Assembly (NCBI GenBank): GCA_030447955.1
Contig: JAUJNY010000001.1
Coordinates: forward strand, 961,268-1,025,267
Source of the DNA: Jiangellales bacterium
GTDB taxonomy: Bacteria; Actinomycetota; Actinomycetes; Jiangellales; Jiangellaceae
Direction: 5' to 3'
DNA: 64,000 bases
Under the pieces are notes generated by a model that saw only the letters and a program-made list of their open reading frames with translations, did not search any database and was not told where the DNA came from. The translations under genes were made by a program, and so were the position numbers. The stretch's first letter is position 1. Every line of letters starts with the position of its first letter. This document shows, in pieces, positions 10,213 through 19,594 of this stretch.

Positions 10213-11523
10213 TCATCTGGCCGACGAAGTTGACCGACGCCCTTTGTCGGAACCCGACAACTCCGCACGTCGCGGCGGCTCCGCGCCGAGCAGCCGCCCC
10301 AGGGTAAGCGCGAGCCGCAGGGTGTAGGAGTCGCGGGGACGCGTCGGGACGCAGCCGGTGAGCTCGGCGACCCGTCGCAGCCGGTACCGGACGGTGTTGG
10401 GATGGACGTAGAGCAGCCGCGCCGTCGCCTCCACCGACCCGCCCTGCTCGAGAAAGGCGGCGACGGTCTCCAGCAAGGCTGGCCCAGCCGCGGCCAGCGG
10501 CGCGTACACCTCGTCGACGAGGGCACGGCGGGCGTGGCCGTCCCCGGAGATGGCGCGTTCGGGCCGCAGGTCTTCCGCCGCGACGGGGCGCGGTGCGTCC
10601 GGCCATCCTTGGGCTGCCCTGAGACCGGACAAGGCCGTACGGGCGGAGACGGCGGCGGACGGCAGGTCGGGGACGACCGGCCCTACGACGACAGCACCAC
10701 GACCGAAGCGGCCCGCGACGACCCGGGCAGCCGCCAGGGCGTCCCCCACCCCTCCCAACACGACGACAAGCCGGTCACCCTGCACGCCGGTGAGCACGTC
10801 GTAGCCGGCCTGCCGGGCGGCGCGGCGGACGGCTTCGACGACGGCCTCCGGGTCGCCGTCCGGCGTTCGACCCACCGCGACAGTGACGCCGTGGGACGCC
10901 GACCAGCCGAGCGCGGCGGCCCGGGAACGGACCGCCTCGTCGGCCTCCCCGCGGAGCAGGGAGTCGACCACGAGGGCCTCCAGCCGCGCGTCCCAGGCTC
11001 CCCGCACCTCCGCTGCCCGGGCGTACACGTCCGCGGCCGCGAAGGCGACTTCACGGGAGTAGAGCAGGACCGCCTGACGGACCTGGGGCGCCTCGTCCGC
11101 GGTGACGATGTCGTCCACCGCCTCCTCCACCACCTCGATCGCCACCCGGACCAGCTCGACCATGTCGTCCACCGCCTCCTCCACCACCTCGATCGCCACC
11201 CGGACCAGCTCGACCGTCTGCTGCAAACTCACCGCCCGGGCCAGTTCTCGGGGCGCCGTCCCGAAGACGTCGGCGGTGATCGCCGCGCGATGCTCCGGGC
11301 TCCCAAACCAGGCGACGAATGCGGCGATCCCGGCCTGGATGACGACGCCGACCGAGGAGCGCTGCTCCGCTCCCATCGCGCGGTACCACGCCAGCCGCTG
11401 GTCCATGCGGGCGATGGCCGCTGATGCCAGCGTCCCAGCCGCTCGCTCGAGCCGGCGGACCATCGCCGCGGACGGGGGCGCCATGCCGGGAGAGCGTACG
11501 CGGAGGTTGTCAGCCTCCGACAA
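10213..11523 (-). CDS. fasR: PucR-family regulator of fatty-acid synthesis (FasR-like)
   Basis: 436-residue PucR-type transcription factor. The C-terminus has the helix-turn-helix of the family (VEATARLLYVHPNTVRYRLR, about residues 370-390), preceded by a GGDEF-like sensor region. It stands first in the operon, 27 bases before fabD, exactly where Streptomyces FasR (activator of fabDHPF) lies, so the same role is inferred. Odd feature: an 18-residue helical segment, VELVRVAIEVVEEAVDD plus one linking residue, occurs twice in tandem at about residues 104-138, from a 54-bp DNA duplication that keeps the frame. Confidence 0.85.
   Translation of the reverse strand: MSEADNLRVRSPGMAPPSAAMVRRLERAAGTLASAAIARMDQRLAWYRAMGAEQRSSVGVVIQAGIAAFVAWFGSPEHRAAITADVFGTAPRELARAVSLQQTVELVRVAIEVVEEAVDDMVELVRVAIEVVEEAVDDIVTADEAPQVRQAVLLYSREVAFAAADVYARAAEVRGAWDARLEALVVDSLLRGEADEAVRSRAAALGWSASHGVTVAVGRTPDGDPEAVVEAVRRAARQAGYDVLTGVQGDRLVVVLGGVGDALAAARVVAGRFGRGAVVVGPVVPDLPSAAVSARTALSGLRAAQGWPDAPRPVAAEDLRPERAISGDGHARRALVDEVYAPLAAAGPALLETVAAFLEQGGSVEATARLLYVHPNTVRYRLRRVAELTGCVPTRPRDSYTLRLALTLGRLLGAEPPRRAELSGSDKGRRSTSSAR
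11108..11215. repeat. Perfect 54-bp tandem duplication inside fasR
   Basis: Bases 11108-11161 are repeated exactly at 11162-11215. Being 18 codons, it is in frame and adds one extra helical segment to the regulator. Confidence 0.97.
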
Positions 11524-11569
11524 GACGCGAGCTCACCGGCGCGGTTCCGTCCCTCACTGCGGCGTCCCC

Positions 11570-12523
11570 ATGACGGAGACTCCACAGGTGGGAATTGCGC
11601 AGCAGTCCCCGACGAGTGAGGACGACATCGTCTCGGCGATGCAGCAGGCGGCCTCGCGGCTATGGTCCGGCGGCTCGTTCTGGCACGTCGGCGGTCTGGC
11701 CTGGGAGTCCGCTGCCATCCGCAACCGAGGCCGCTCAAAAATCCGCCTGATGATGTCGGGTGGTTCGCCCGTTGGCTGGGCCTGGATCGAGGACGGTAGC
11801 CATCTCAATCTCTGCGTCGAAGCATGTGACGCCCGGAGCGCCCATGAACTCGTTCGTTGGTTCGTTGCACAGGCGGAGCCTCACGGTCTGCTGACCGCGG
11901 ACGTGCCTGAGGCTGCGAAGCCGGCGAGCCAGGCGCTCCTGGACGCGGGCTTTGTCGTCGCGCCGGACGCGCCGTTCAGTCTCGACATGCGCCACGACAC
12001 GCAGCGCCTGACCCCTCGTCCACCGCTGCCCGCTGGCTTCGCCGTGCGGAGCCTTGATGAAGGCGAAGAGGCAGCCCTGGTCCGCTGCCATCGCGCGGCT
12101 TGGAACCCGCATGCCCTCCCGTGGCCCGAGCGGCACCGGCCGGATCTTCCAGCGGAGGCCGCGAGTTCGTTCTCAGTGTCGGCGCTCGCCGGCATACAGA
12201 CGATGTGGCCCTACCGGCAAGACCTCGTGATCGTGGCCAAGGCTCCGGACGGCACGCTCGCCGCGAGCTGCATCGCGTGGCTGGACGAGGCCAACGGGGC
12301 GGCGGAGATCGAGCCGCTGGGGGTAGTCCCTGAGCACCGCGGCCTGGGCCTCGGCCGCACTGTCTGCCTCGAAGCCGTCGACCGGGTCGGCCGCCTGGGC
12401 GGCTCCGAGGTCACAATCCACCCCCGCGGCGACGACGGGTACCCCGCTGCGCGCAACCTCTACGCCAGCTGCGGATTTCGGACGGTCGCTAGGACGATAC
12501 CGCTGGTGCGCAACGAGCAATAA
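11570..12523 (+). CDS. GNAT-family N-acetyltransferase
   Basis: 317-residue protein with a GNAT acetyl-CoA binding motif near the C-terminus (GVVPEHRGLGLGRTVCLEAV, about residues 253-272) and the following ARNLYASCGFRTVAR, typical of the fold. The N-terminal half probably is a second, degenerate GNAT domain, as in tandem-GNAT proteins. The ATG at 11570 is chosen; the open frame runs back into fasR but has no coding character there. The substrate is unknown. Confidence 0.8.
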   Translation: MTETPQVGIAQQSPTSEDDIVSAMQQAASRLWSGGSFWHVGGLAWESAAIRNRGRSKIRLMMSGGSPVGWAWIEDGSHLNLCVEACDARSAHELVRWFVAQAEPHGLLTADVPEAAKPASQALLDAGFVVAPDAPFSLDMRHDTQRLTPRPPLPAGFAVRSLDEGEEAALVRCHRAAWNPHALPWPERHRPDLPAEAASSFSVSALAGIQTMWPYRQDLVIVAKAPDGTLAASCIAWLDEANGAAEIEPLGVVPEHRGLGLGRTVCLEAVDRVGRLGGSEVTIHPRGDDGYPAARNLYASCGFRTVARTIPLVRNEQ

Positions 12524-12564
12524 GGCATCAGTCTGTCGCGCTGATAAGTCATACCGTCCTGCTT

Positions 12565-13113
12565 GTGGACCTACGTCTTGAGCAGCGCGATGACCTCGGA
12601 GCGGTCACAGATCTTCACCTTGCTGCCTTCGGAGATCACGGGAAAGTCGTGGCCGAACTCGTTGACGGGCTGCGCCTAAGCGTCACAACGGACGACGGAC
12701 TCTCGATGGTCGCCGAGCACGAGGGCAAGGTCGTCGGGCACGTGATGTTCACGCGCAGCCTGCTCGACGCGCCTCCTCGGCTGGTCGACGTGCAGGTGCT
12801 CAGCCCCGTCGCCGTGCTTCCCGAGCGACAGGGGCGGGGCATCGGATCGGCCCTGATCCAGCGTGGGCTGAAGGTCATGATCGAGCGGTCCGTCCCAGCC
12901 GTCTTCCTTGAGGGACCGCCGGACTACTACGCACGCTTTGGGTTCAGGGCCGGCGCCGAACAGGGCTTCCGCAAGCCGTCCCTGCGCATCCCGGACGCCG
13001 CCTTCCAGGCCCTCCGGCTCCCAGCGCACGAGCCGTGGATGTCGGGGACCCTCGTCTACTCGGAGACGTTCTGGCGGCACGACGCGGTCGGGCTTCGCGA
13101 ACCAGATGCTTGA
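12565..13113 (+). CDS. YhbS-like GNAT N-acetyltransferase
   Basis: 182 residues with a clear acetyl-CoA binding loop, VLPERQGRGIGSALIQRGL, and the downstream FLEGPPDYYARFGF motif characteristic of YhbS-type acetyltransferases. It starts at GTG 12565. It follows the previous acetyltransferase gene by 41 bases on the same strand and its 3' end overlaps the convergent methyltransferase gene by 58 bases. Confidence 0.82.
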   Translation: MDLRLEQRDDLGAVTDLHLAAFGDHGKVVAELVDGLRLSVTTDDGLSMVAEHEGKVVGHVMFTRSLLDAPPRLVDVQVLSPVAVLPERQGRGIGSALIQRGLKVMIERSVPAVFLEGPPDYYARFGFRAGAEQGFRKPSLRIPDAAFQALRLPAHEPWMSGTLVYSETFWRHDAVGLREPDA

Positions 13114-13976
13114 CCGACGCTAGCCAGGTTCTGGGCCTCCAACGCGTCACTTTCCCTGAACCATCGTCGACGGGACCGGTCACCCGGGTCGTCGGCGGGC
13201 ATGGTTGCGATGACAATCGTGGCATCTAGCTCCTCGGAACGGGCCACCCGCGGGATAAGCCCGTTGCGCGCGACCGTTGCGACGCTTGCCGGAGCCTGCT
13301 GCTCGCCCGTCTCCATCAGCAGGTGGCCGCCGGTCGCCAGCCATACTGGCGCTGCCGCGGTGACCCGCCGCAGGACGTCAAGTCCGTCGACGCCGCCGTC
13401 GAGCGCCACCCGCGGCTCGTGGTTGCGGGCCTCCGGCGGCATCAGCCCGAGCGCCTCGGTGGGTACGTATGGGGCGTTGGCGACCAGGACGTCGACGCGG
13501 CCCCGCAACGCAGCAGGCAGCGGCTCGTAGAGGTCGCCTTCGTACACCTGCCCACCGACGGCGCCGACGTTGCGGCGGGCGCACCGCACGGCGGCGGGGT
13601 CGATGTCGACGGCGTACAACTCGACCTGGTCCAGCGCGGCGACTAGCGCAGCGCCCACCGCGCCCGAGCCACAGCAGAGGTCAAGGACAACAGTGCGCGG
13701 CCGGGCGAGGGACTGGCTAGCAAGGGCGACCGCCTGGTGGACGAGGAACTCGGTACGGCGGCGAGGGACGAAGACCCCCGGGTCCACGGCTATACGCAGC
13801 CCGCAGAACTCCGACCAGCCCAGTATGTGCTCGAGCGGCAGGCCGGCAGCTCGTTGGTCGATCATCGCGGCCAGATCGACCGGCGTCCGGGCCGCGGAGA
13901 TGAGCAACTGCGCCTCGTCCTCGGCGAAGACACAGCCAGCTGCCCGAAGGCGGGTGACGATGCCGGAAAGGTGCAT
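13056..13976 (-). CDS. Putative protein (glutamine-N5) methyltransferase, PrmC-like
   Basis: 306-residue class I SAM methyltransferase related to PrmC/HemK. Motif I is VVLDLCCGSGAVG, and the catalytic loop is NAPYVP instead of the NPPY of PrmC, a form I know from the actinobacterial side family annotated as putative glutamine methyltransferases of unknown substrate. The ATG at 13976 is preferred because GGAGG lies 9 bases before it; the ATG at 13985 abuts that site. The last 45 residues are a low-complexity extension over the neighbouring gene's 3' end. Confidence 0.8.
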   Translation of the reverse strand: MHLSGIVTRLRAAGCVFAEDEAQLLISAARTPVDLAAMIDQRAAGLPLEHILGWSEFCGLRIAVDPGVFVPRRRTEFLVHQAVALASQSLARPRTVVLDLCCGSGAVGAALVAALDQVELYAVDIDPAAVRCARRNVGAVGGQVYEGDLYEPLPAALRGRVDVLVANAPYVPTEALGLMPPEARNHEPRVALDGGVDGLDVLRRVTAAAPVWLATGGHLLMETGEQQAPASVATVARNGLIPRVARSEELDATIVIATMPADDPGDRSRRRWFRESDALEAQNLASVGQASGSRSPTASCRQNVSE

Positions 13977-14098
13977 CGACCCCATCCTCCGTACAGTCAC
14001 TCGATCGGACCGCGGCGAACCGCCGGTCGAGCGAAGTGACGAGACAACCAACGAAGTGGGGTTCGCGACGGGCTGAGTACGGGCGCCGCGTCGAGTCC

Positions 14099-14653
14099 TC
14101 ACTCACCGTTGATCTGTGCGAGAAGGTCGCGGTAGGCCCGATCAACCTGCCCGTCGACGGTCGTGACGGTGAGGGTGCGTGGCCTGCTAGCGACGACCTG
14201 GAGCAGTCGGTCGTACATCTGGGGGAGCTCACCGATGCCGCCGCTGCGTTGAAGCAGCGCCTGGGCGTCGCGGTGCACCGACGTCTCCGGGTGGACCGAG
14301 CGTCGGACGAAGCGGTCGACGACGTCCTGCGGGCTACTGAGCAGCACCACCTCAACGAACTCGGCACCGACGTCTCGACACAGGTGCTCCAGCTCGAGAA
14401 CGAACTCGAGTCGGCCAAGGAACTGCGGGACCAGGACGTCCCGGCCGGCCCTCAGGTGCACCCGGGCGATCTCGAGCGCCATGCGGCGAGCGAGGAGACC
14501 TGCCTCGACGGGATAGTCCAGCCAGCGGCCGAGCATCGCGCGGATCACGTCGATGTCCAGGGCCAGCACCAGCGGGTGCTCATCGACGTACATCTGCCCC
14601 AGCGTTGACTTGCCGCTGCCTGGTGCTCCGTTAATCAGCACCAGGCGAGCCAC
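14099..14653 (-). CDS. P-loop AAA-family kinase-like protein
   Basis: 184 residues with a Walker A motif at the very N-terminus (INGAPGSGKSTLG) and a DIDVIRAMLG segment that fits the substrate/lid region of small nucleoside or zeta-toxin-like kinases. The likely start is GTG 14653; a ribosome site is not obvious, so the start is uncertain. It lies 62 bases downstream of the VOC gene on the same strand. The substrate is not inferable. Confidence 0.75.
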   Translation of the reverse strand: MARLVLINGAPGSGKSTLGQMYVDEHPLVLALDIDVIRAMLGRWLDYPVEAGLLARRMALEIARVHLRAGRDVLVPQFLGRLEFVLELEHLCRDVGAEFVEVVLLSSPQDVVDRFVRRSVHPETSVHRDAQALLQRSGGIGELPQMYDRLLQVVASRPRTLTVTTVDGQVDRAYRDLLAQINGE

Positions 14654-14715
14654 CGTGAGACCGTACGGCTCACGCAGCGTCGTGTCCCGGGGGGAGAGCC
14701 GTCTTTGCGACCTCC

Positions 14716-15150
14716 TCAGCGCGGGATGTCGATAGTGCCGTCGTCGGCGACCGGGAAGCCCGGGGCGAACGCCACCTCCCACAGATGTCCGTCCGGGTCG
14801 GCGAAATAGCCGGAGTAGCCACCCCACTCGGCGCGATTGGCCGGCTTGACCAACCGCGCGCCGGCTTGGACGGCCTGCGCCAGTGCGGCGTCGACCGACT
14901 GTTCGTCCCCGAAGTTCAGCGCCAGCGTGATTCCGCGGTAGGCGGTGGGCGAATCGGCGGGCACGCCAATGTCCGCGGCCAGTTCTTCGTACCCGAACAA
15001 GCCGATCCACGTGCCGGAGGTGCGGAACCAGGTGATGCCCGCGGACACGTCTCCCCGCTGCTCCCAGCCGAGCCGCTGGTAGAAGGCGACGGATCGCGCA
15101 AGGTCGGCGACCCCGAGGGTGACGATGGTGAAGTTGGGCGAGACGCTCAT
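14716..15150 (-). CDS. VOC (glyoxalase/bleomycin-resistance) superfamily protein
   Basis: 144 residues with the paired beta-alpha-beta-beta-beta layout of the vicinal oxygen chelate fold: FTIVTLGVADLARSVAFYQRLGW at the start and GYFADPDGHLWEVAFAPGF at the end. The second half keeps the DPDGHLWE metal-site glutamate. The function cannot be narrowed beyond a metal-dependent small-molecule enzyme or binding protein. Confidence 0.85.
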   Translation of the reverse strand: MSVSPNFTIVTLGVADLARSVAFYQRLGWEQRGDVSAGITWFRTSGTWIGLFGYEELAADIGVPADSPTAYRGITLALNFGDEQSVDAALAQAVQAGARLVKPANRAEWGGYSGYFADPDGHLWEVAFAPGFPVADDGTIDIPR

Positions 15151-15420
15151 GCGCCATCGTGTCAGGCCGGGCTCCGGCGCCGTCGGTCGCTGGAGTCGGT
15201 CACACGCGCCCCGGACCCGAAGCGACCTTCGGTTGCCGCGAAGGCGCCGATGGGTTCAGTGATGCTCCGCTCTCGCGCTTACCGTCTCACCATCGACCAG
15301 ACACGTCACGCAAGTCAGCCGCGGTCATGGTCGCCGTGATCTACCTGTGTCGCCCCTGCGGAACGAGCAAACGCTCACCGAAGGTGTCTCACGTCAGGCT
15401 GTCGAACAGAGACAACCGAG

Positions 15421-16053
15421 TTATCGCTTCCGCCGCGCGCGGCTGCTCATGTGACGCCAGATCGCGTGGTCGAGCGCCGTGGCATGAACCTTTAAATCGC
15501 TCGCCACAGCTCTCACCAGCGCCTCTGCCTCCTTGGGTGACGAAGGACGGCCGAGCCCCTCCTCGACGAACCTGACGATCCACGTGTCGGCCTTGACGCC
15601 GCTGTGTCCTAGGAGCATCAGCAGGTACGTCCAGGTGACATTCCCCAGGCCCTTCACCCCCACGTACGCCCGTCGGTGAGCCGGGTCGTCCGGGTCCAGA
15701 TCGTCAGCCCCAGTCACGCCGGCTGCAACGAGCGCCCCCGCAGCAGTGACGATCGCCTCAGCCTTCAGCAAGCCGCCGCTGAGTACCTGCCTGTTGTCCA
15801 GGACATCGGCGAGCCTGTACGGATCACTTGACGCCAACCAGCCAAGGTCGTTGATCGGCCCGTCGCCCACCTCTCGGTCGTCGCGCCAGCGCTGTACGGC
15901 CGCGCGGACGCCCGTTGTCGGCGATGAGCCGTACTTGGTGCGTATGGACAGCACTGCGTCGACGAGCGCTGCCTCGATATTGCCGGGCCAGCCGCCTCTG
16001 AACACGGGCCATGGCTGGGCCAGCTCCTGGTCGACGAACTCAGCGAGCTTCAT
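15421..16053 (-). CDS. Hypothetical protein with HhH-glycosylase-like segment
   Basis: 210 residues. The stretch YVGVKGLGNVTWTYLLMLLG followed by GVKADTWIVRFV recalls the helix-hairpin-helix and catalytic-Asp region of the HhH-GPD DNA glycosylase superfamily, but the glycosylase lysine is not evident, so enzymatic activity is uncertain. The ATG at 16053 has GGGGAGG upstream and is preferred over 16074. It stands alone, flanked by intergenic DNA on both sides. Confidence 0.65.
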   Translation of the reverse strand: MKLAEFVDQELAQPWPVFRGGWPGNIEAALVDAVLSIRTKYGSSPTTGVRAAVQRWRDDREVGDGPINDLGWLASSDPYRLADVLDNRQVLSGGLLKAEAIVTAAGALVAAGVTGADDLDPDDPAHRRAYVGVKGLGNVTWTYLLMLLGHSGVKADTWIVRFVEEGLGRPSSPKEAEALVRAVASDLKVHATALDHAIWRHMSSRARRKR

Positions 16054-16442
16054 CCGGTCCTCCCCGGCAGGCACGTCCGCATGCTAACCACGACGTCAGA
16101 CAGACCGGCCGCATACCACTGAGCCTGCAGGCGTGGCCGAGCATGAAGAAGTGGCGGTCGCCGCGGCCGGTTTGGGCCCGTCACTCGGTCCAGTAACGGC
16201 ACGGTGATTACACGGACCGAAATGGCCGGCCGTTCTTCCTCGGTGGTCGCTGACACTGGTGCCAGCGCGAGGGATGCCTTGGCTGTCGCCCCGCATACCG
16301 CATCAGCGTGACTGGCAGAAGTAGCTGTCGGCGCAAACCACCCCAGGCGTACGACGTGTGGTTGGCGGTGCAGGACCGGTCGTTCGAGGGACGCTGTAGA
16401 AGTCGACGGTAGAAGTCGCCGGGTCTCGGCCACACTCAGCGG
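16054..16442. other. Intergenic region, no gene seen
   Basis: About 390 bases between divergently oriented genes. Reading frames here have no ribosome sites and no recognisable protein. It presumably holds the promoters of both flanking genes; no clear -10/-35 boxes can be assigned. Confidence 0.5.
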
Positions 16443-17465
16443 GTGGATCCGGTGGAGGCGCTGCGGCGCATCGCGTTCCTGCTCGAGCGCTCACTCGCAC
16501 CCACCTATCGGGTGCGGGCGTTCAGGGGGGCGGCGGGCGCGCTGCAGGCGCTGGACGCGGATGACGTACGGCGGCGCAGCTCGGAGGGGTCACTGACCCG
16601 GCTGAAGGGCGTGGGCGACGTCACCGCTGGGGTAGTCGCACAGGCGTTGGCGGGGGAGACGCCGGACTATCTCGCCCGGCTCGAGGAGGAGATGCAGCCG
16701 CTGGCCGAGGGCGGCGAGGCGCTGCGCGCCGCCCTGCGCGGCGACCTGCACACCCACTCGGACTGGTCGGATGGGGGCAGCCCGATCGCCGAGATGGCGT
16801 ACGCGGCTCGCGATGAGCTGTCCGAGGGGGGCCACGAGTACGCGGCACTCACCGACCACTCACCTCGCCTCACCGTGGCCCGCGGCCTGTCGCCGGAGCG
16901 GTTGCGCGACCAGCTCGAGGTGGTGCGCGGGCTGGCCGACGACCTGGCGCCGTTCCGGCTGCTCACCGGCATCGAGGTCGACATCAACGAGGACGGCTCC
17001 CTCGACCAGGAGCCGGAGCTGCTGGCCGAGCTCGATGTCGTCGTCGCGTCGGTGCACTCCAAGCTGCGCTCGCCGCGCGACGTCATGACCGAGCGCATGC
17101 TCCGCGCGGTCGCCGACCCGCACATCGACGTGCTCGGGCACTGCACCGGCCGCATGGTGATCGGTCGAGGGCGCCCGGAGAGCGAGTTCGACGCCGCTGC
17201 GGTGTTCACCGCGTGCGCCGAGCAGGGCGTCGCGGTGGAGGTGAACTGCCGGCCGGAGCGCCTCGACCCACCGCGGCGCCTGCTGCGCCAAGCGGTTGAG
17301 GCGGGTTGCCTGTTCTCCATCAACACCGACGCCCACGCCCCCGGCCAGCTCGACTGGCAGGCGTACGGCTGTGCCCGCGCGCAGGAGTGCGACGTGCCAC
17401 GCGAGCGGGTCGTGAACACCTGGCCGCTGGACGACCTGCTCGCCTGGACCGAACGCCGCCGCTGA
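16443..17465 (+). CDS. PHP-domain metal-dependent hydrolase with N-terminal HhH
   Basis: 340 residues. Residues about 1-75 form a helix-hairpin-helix module (LTRLKGVGDVTAGVVAQAL) like that of PolX-type proteins; the rest is a PHP phosphoesterase domain with its metal ligands in order: DLHTHSDWSDG, LTDHS, GIEVDI, SVHSK, GHCTGR and INTDAHAP. It resembles the C-terminal half of bacterial PolX without the polymerase core. It may act on nucleotide or DNA phosphoesters; the substrate is not certain. It starts at GTG 16443. Confidence 0.85.
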   Translation: MDPVEALRRIAFLLERSLAPTYRVRAFRGAAGALQALDADDVRRRSSEGSLTRLKGVGDVTAGVVAQALAGETPDYLARLEEEMQPLAEGGEALRAALRGDLHTHSDWSDGGSPIAEMAYAARDELSEGGHEYAALTDHSPRLTVARGLSPERLRDQLEVVRGLADDLAPFRLLTGIEVDINEDGSLDQEPELLAELDVVVASVHSKLRSPRDVMTERMLRAVADPHIDVLGHCTGRMVIGRGRPESEFDAAAVFTACAEQGVAVEVNCRPERLDPPRRLLRQAVEAGCLFSINTDAHAPGQLDWQAYGCARAQECDVPRERVVNTWPLDDLLAWTERRR

Positions 17466-17517
17466 CCTCTCCGCTGACCCCTCCGCCACGCCTCCCCACG
17501 GCCCCCGCTGCGAGCGG

Positions 17518-18378
17518 TCAGCCGAGCAGGGAGGCCGCGTGGTCGGGCACGTACGTCATCGTCTCGCGCGGCGGCCGTTGGTAGCCCTTGCTCTCGGGGC
17601 GTTCCGGGAGCACGAGCTCAGGCCGCGCCACCTCGTGGAACGGCACCGTGGCGAGCAGGTGAGCGATCATGTTGAGCCGGGCGCGGCGCTTGTCCTCGCT
17701 CTCCACGACATACCAAGGCGCCTCGGGGATGTCCGTGTGTACGAACATCTCGTCCTTGGCGCGGGAGTAGTCCTCCCACTTGGTGATGGACTCCAGGTCG
17801 GTCGGTGAGAACTTCCAGCGGCGGGTGGGGTCGGCGAGGCGGGAGCGGAACCGGCGCTCCTGCTCGGCGTCACTGACGCTGAACCAGTACTTGCGCAGCA
17901 GCGTGCCGTCCTCGACGAGCAGCCGCTCGAAGATCGGGCACTGGTGCAGGAACCGGCGGTATTCGTCCTCGGTGCAGTAGCCCATGACCCGCTCCACCCC
18001 CGCGCGGTTGTACCAGGAGCGGTCAAACAGGACGATCTCGCCCCGCGCCGGGAGCTGCTCGACGTAGCGCTGGAAGTACCACTGGCCGCGCTGGCGCTCG
18101 GTTGGTGCGGGCAGCGCCACGACTCGGGCGATGCGCGGGTTGAGGAACTCCGTGACCCGCTTGATCACTCCACCCTTGCCGGCGGCGTCGCGGCCCTCGA
18201 AGACGACGACGAGGCGCGCTCCCTCCTCGCGCACCCACTCCTGCATGGTCACCAGCTCTTCCTGCAGCCGGCGAAGCTCCTTCTCGTATGGCTTGCGCGG
18301 GATCTTGACCAGCTTGCCCTCATCCGCGGCCGGCGTGTCCTCCAGCACCGTGCCGGTCTTTGTCGCCTCGCCGGCCAT
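17518..18378 (-). CDS. ppk2: Polyphosphate kinase 2
   Basis: 286 residues, normal for a one-domain PPK2, which transfers phosphate between polyphosphate and nucleotides. Walker A is FEGRDAAGKGG, Walker B/lid region DRSWYNRAGVERVMGYC, and KWEDYSRAKDEMF is a family signature. The ATG at 18378 has AGGAGGG upstream. It is divergent from the M23 peptidase gene, whose start is only 47 bases away, so the two share a promoter region. Confidence 0.93.
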   Translation of the reverse strand: MAGEATKTGTVLEDTPAADEGKLVKIPRKPYEKELRRLQEELVTMQEWVREEGARLVVVFEGRDAAGKGGVIKRVTEFLNPRIARVVALPAPTERQRGQWYFQRYVEQLPARGEIVLFDRSWYNRAGVERVMGYCTEDEYRRFLHQCPIFERLLVEDGTLLRKYWFSVSDAEQERRFRSRLADPTRRWKFSPTDLESITKWEDYSRAKDEMFVHTDIPEAPWYVVESEDKRRARLNMIAHLLATVPFHEVARPELVLPERPESKGYQRPPRETMTYVPDHAASLLG

Positions 18379-18424
18379 GGCGGTTCCCTCCTGCAGTTGG
18401 GCCTGTCCGTGGTATGCCCTTCCC

Positions 18425-19084
18425 ATGCGCGCCCTTCCCTCATACCCCAGGATCTCCGCCCAGCCGCATCAGCGGGTGACTACCCGCTTCTCGTCGGCCG
18501 TCGCCGCGTCGCTGCTCGTGGCACTGCTGCCGCTGCTTCCACTGGTGGCGCCCGCTGGGACCAGCGTGCCTGCGTCTCCTCGGACGTCGGCTTCCGGTGG
18601 GAGCGGTGAGGGCAGTCCTTGGGTCTCGGACGACACGCGTTACCACTCGCCGTGGTACGACGGCGACCGCCGCATCTGGATCCGGTACGGGTGCACCCGC
18701 GCGCCCTACTACTCCCCGGATCCACGCTGCGTGAAGGACAGGAGCTTCCACCACGGCCTCGACATGAAGATGCCGTGTGGCACGCCGCTGTACTCCGCAG
18801 TGCGCGGCCGCGTGGTCCGACCGAGCTCGGCTGGCGCGCTCGGGCCGGCGTACGGGGCACACGCGTTCCGCATCCGGTCCGCGGGTCTGGACTACGTGAT
18901 CGCCCATGCTCGGCGGGCGTTCGTGGAGCCGGGGGAGTGGGTGCGGCGCGGTCAGCGCATCGCCCGTGCCTCGGACGACGGGGCACCCGACGGTTGTCAT
19001 CTCCACTTCGAGGTGCGGCCGGCGGGCGAGGGCTACACCGCGGCGGTCGCGCCGCGACCGTACGCCCGGCTGAGCGCGGGATAA
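18425..19084 (+). CDS. Exported M23-family (LytM-like) peptidase
   Basis: 219 residues with a signal peptide (hydrophobic segment about residues 27-42) and one M23 domain. Zinc ligands are seen in HHGLDMKMP (H-x3-D) and HLHFEV (the H-x-H motif). It is expected to cut peptidoglycan peptide bridges or, like degenerate LytM proteins, regulate amidases outside the membrane. The sequence between has GEWVRRGQRIA, typical of the beta-barrel core. Four cysteines may form disulfides. Confidence 0.82.
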   Translation: MRALPSYPRISAQPHQRVTTRFSSAVAASLLVALLPLLPLVAPAGTSVPASPRTSASGGSGEGSPWVSDDTRYHSPWYDGDRRIWIRYGCTRAPYYSPDPRCVKDRSFHHGLDMKMPCGTPLYSAVRGRVVRPSSAGALGPAYGAHAFRIRSAGLDYVIAHARRAFVEPGEWVRRGQRIARASDDGAPDGCHLHFEVRPAGEGYTAAVAPRPYARLSAG

Positions 19085-19174
19085 CGCCCGTCCGAGAGGG
19101 CTCGCCGGGGGTTGGCCACGTGCTGGCGGCGCGGCGCCGCGGAATTGTCAGACCCCCCTCCTACCGTGGTCTCC

Positions 19175-19549
19175 ATGGCAGCCAGGACGCGGCCCGCCGT
19201 GCGGTCCCGGGCTCGACGGGGCGGCCCCGCAGGCGTCGAACGCCCACCGCGCTCCGCGGTCTGCGCCGTGCTCGAGCGGGCCCTCGCCGAGCGCCGCGTG
19301 GTGTGGGTCGAGTACGAGGACGGCGCCGGGGAGCTGAGCCGGCGCTGCGTCGAGCCCGTCGCGCTGGTCACCGCCGAGGGGGAGTGGTATCTCCTCGCCT
19401 GGTGCCGCCTGCGCGACGACGCCCGGGTGTTCCGCCTCGACCGGCTCCGGCGTGCCCTCGCCGCCGACGAGCCAGCCCTCGTCCGCGAGCTCGACACGGT
19501 CGCGCAGGCCATCCCCGACGTCGTGCTGAGCGCGGCGTCGTTCGCCTGA
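19175..19549 (+). CDS. Short WYL-domain protein
   Basis: 124 residues consisting of a basic N-terminus and one WYL domain (EWYLLAWCRLRDDARVFRLDRL). Standalone WYL proteins lack a helix-turn-helix and are thought to bind nucleic acids or nucleotides as sensors. The ATG at 19175 is preferred over 19112. Its 3' end is 45 bases from the convergent aceE stop. Confidence 0.75.
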   Translation: MAARTRPAVRSRARRGGPAGVERPPRSAVCAVLERALAERRVVWVEYEDGAGELSRRCVEPVALVTAEGEWYLLAWCRLRDDARVFRLDRLRRALAADEPALVRELDTVAQAIPDVVLSAASFA

Positions 19550-19594
19550 GCCAAGCCGACCCAGCCGAGGGCGGCGGGCCGACCTCGCGGCGGC

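Noticed and set aside
11102..11569. Upstream extension of the GNAT gene
   Set aside because: The open frame is the antisense of fasR; the ATG at 11570 fits the family.
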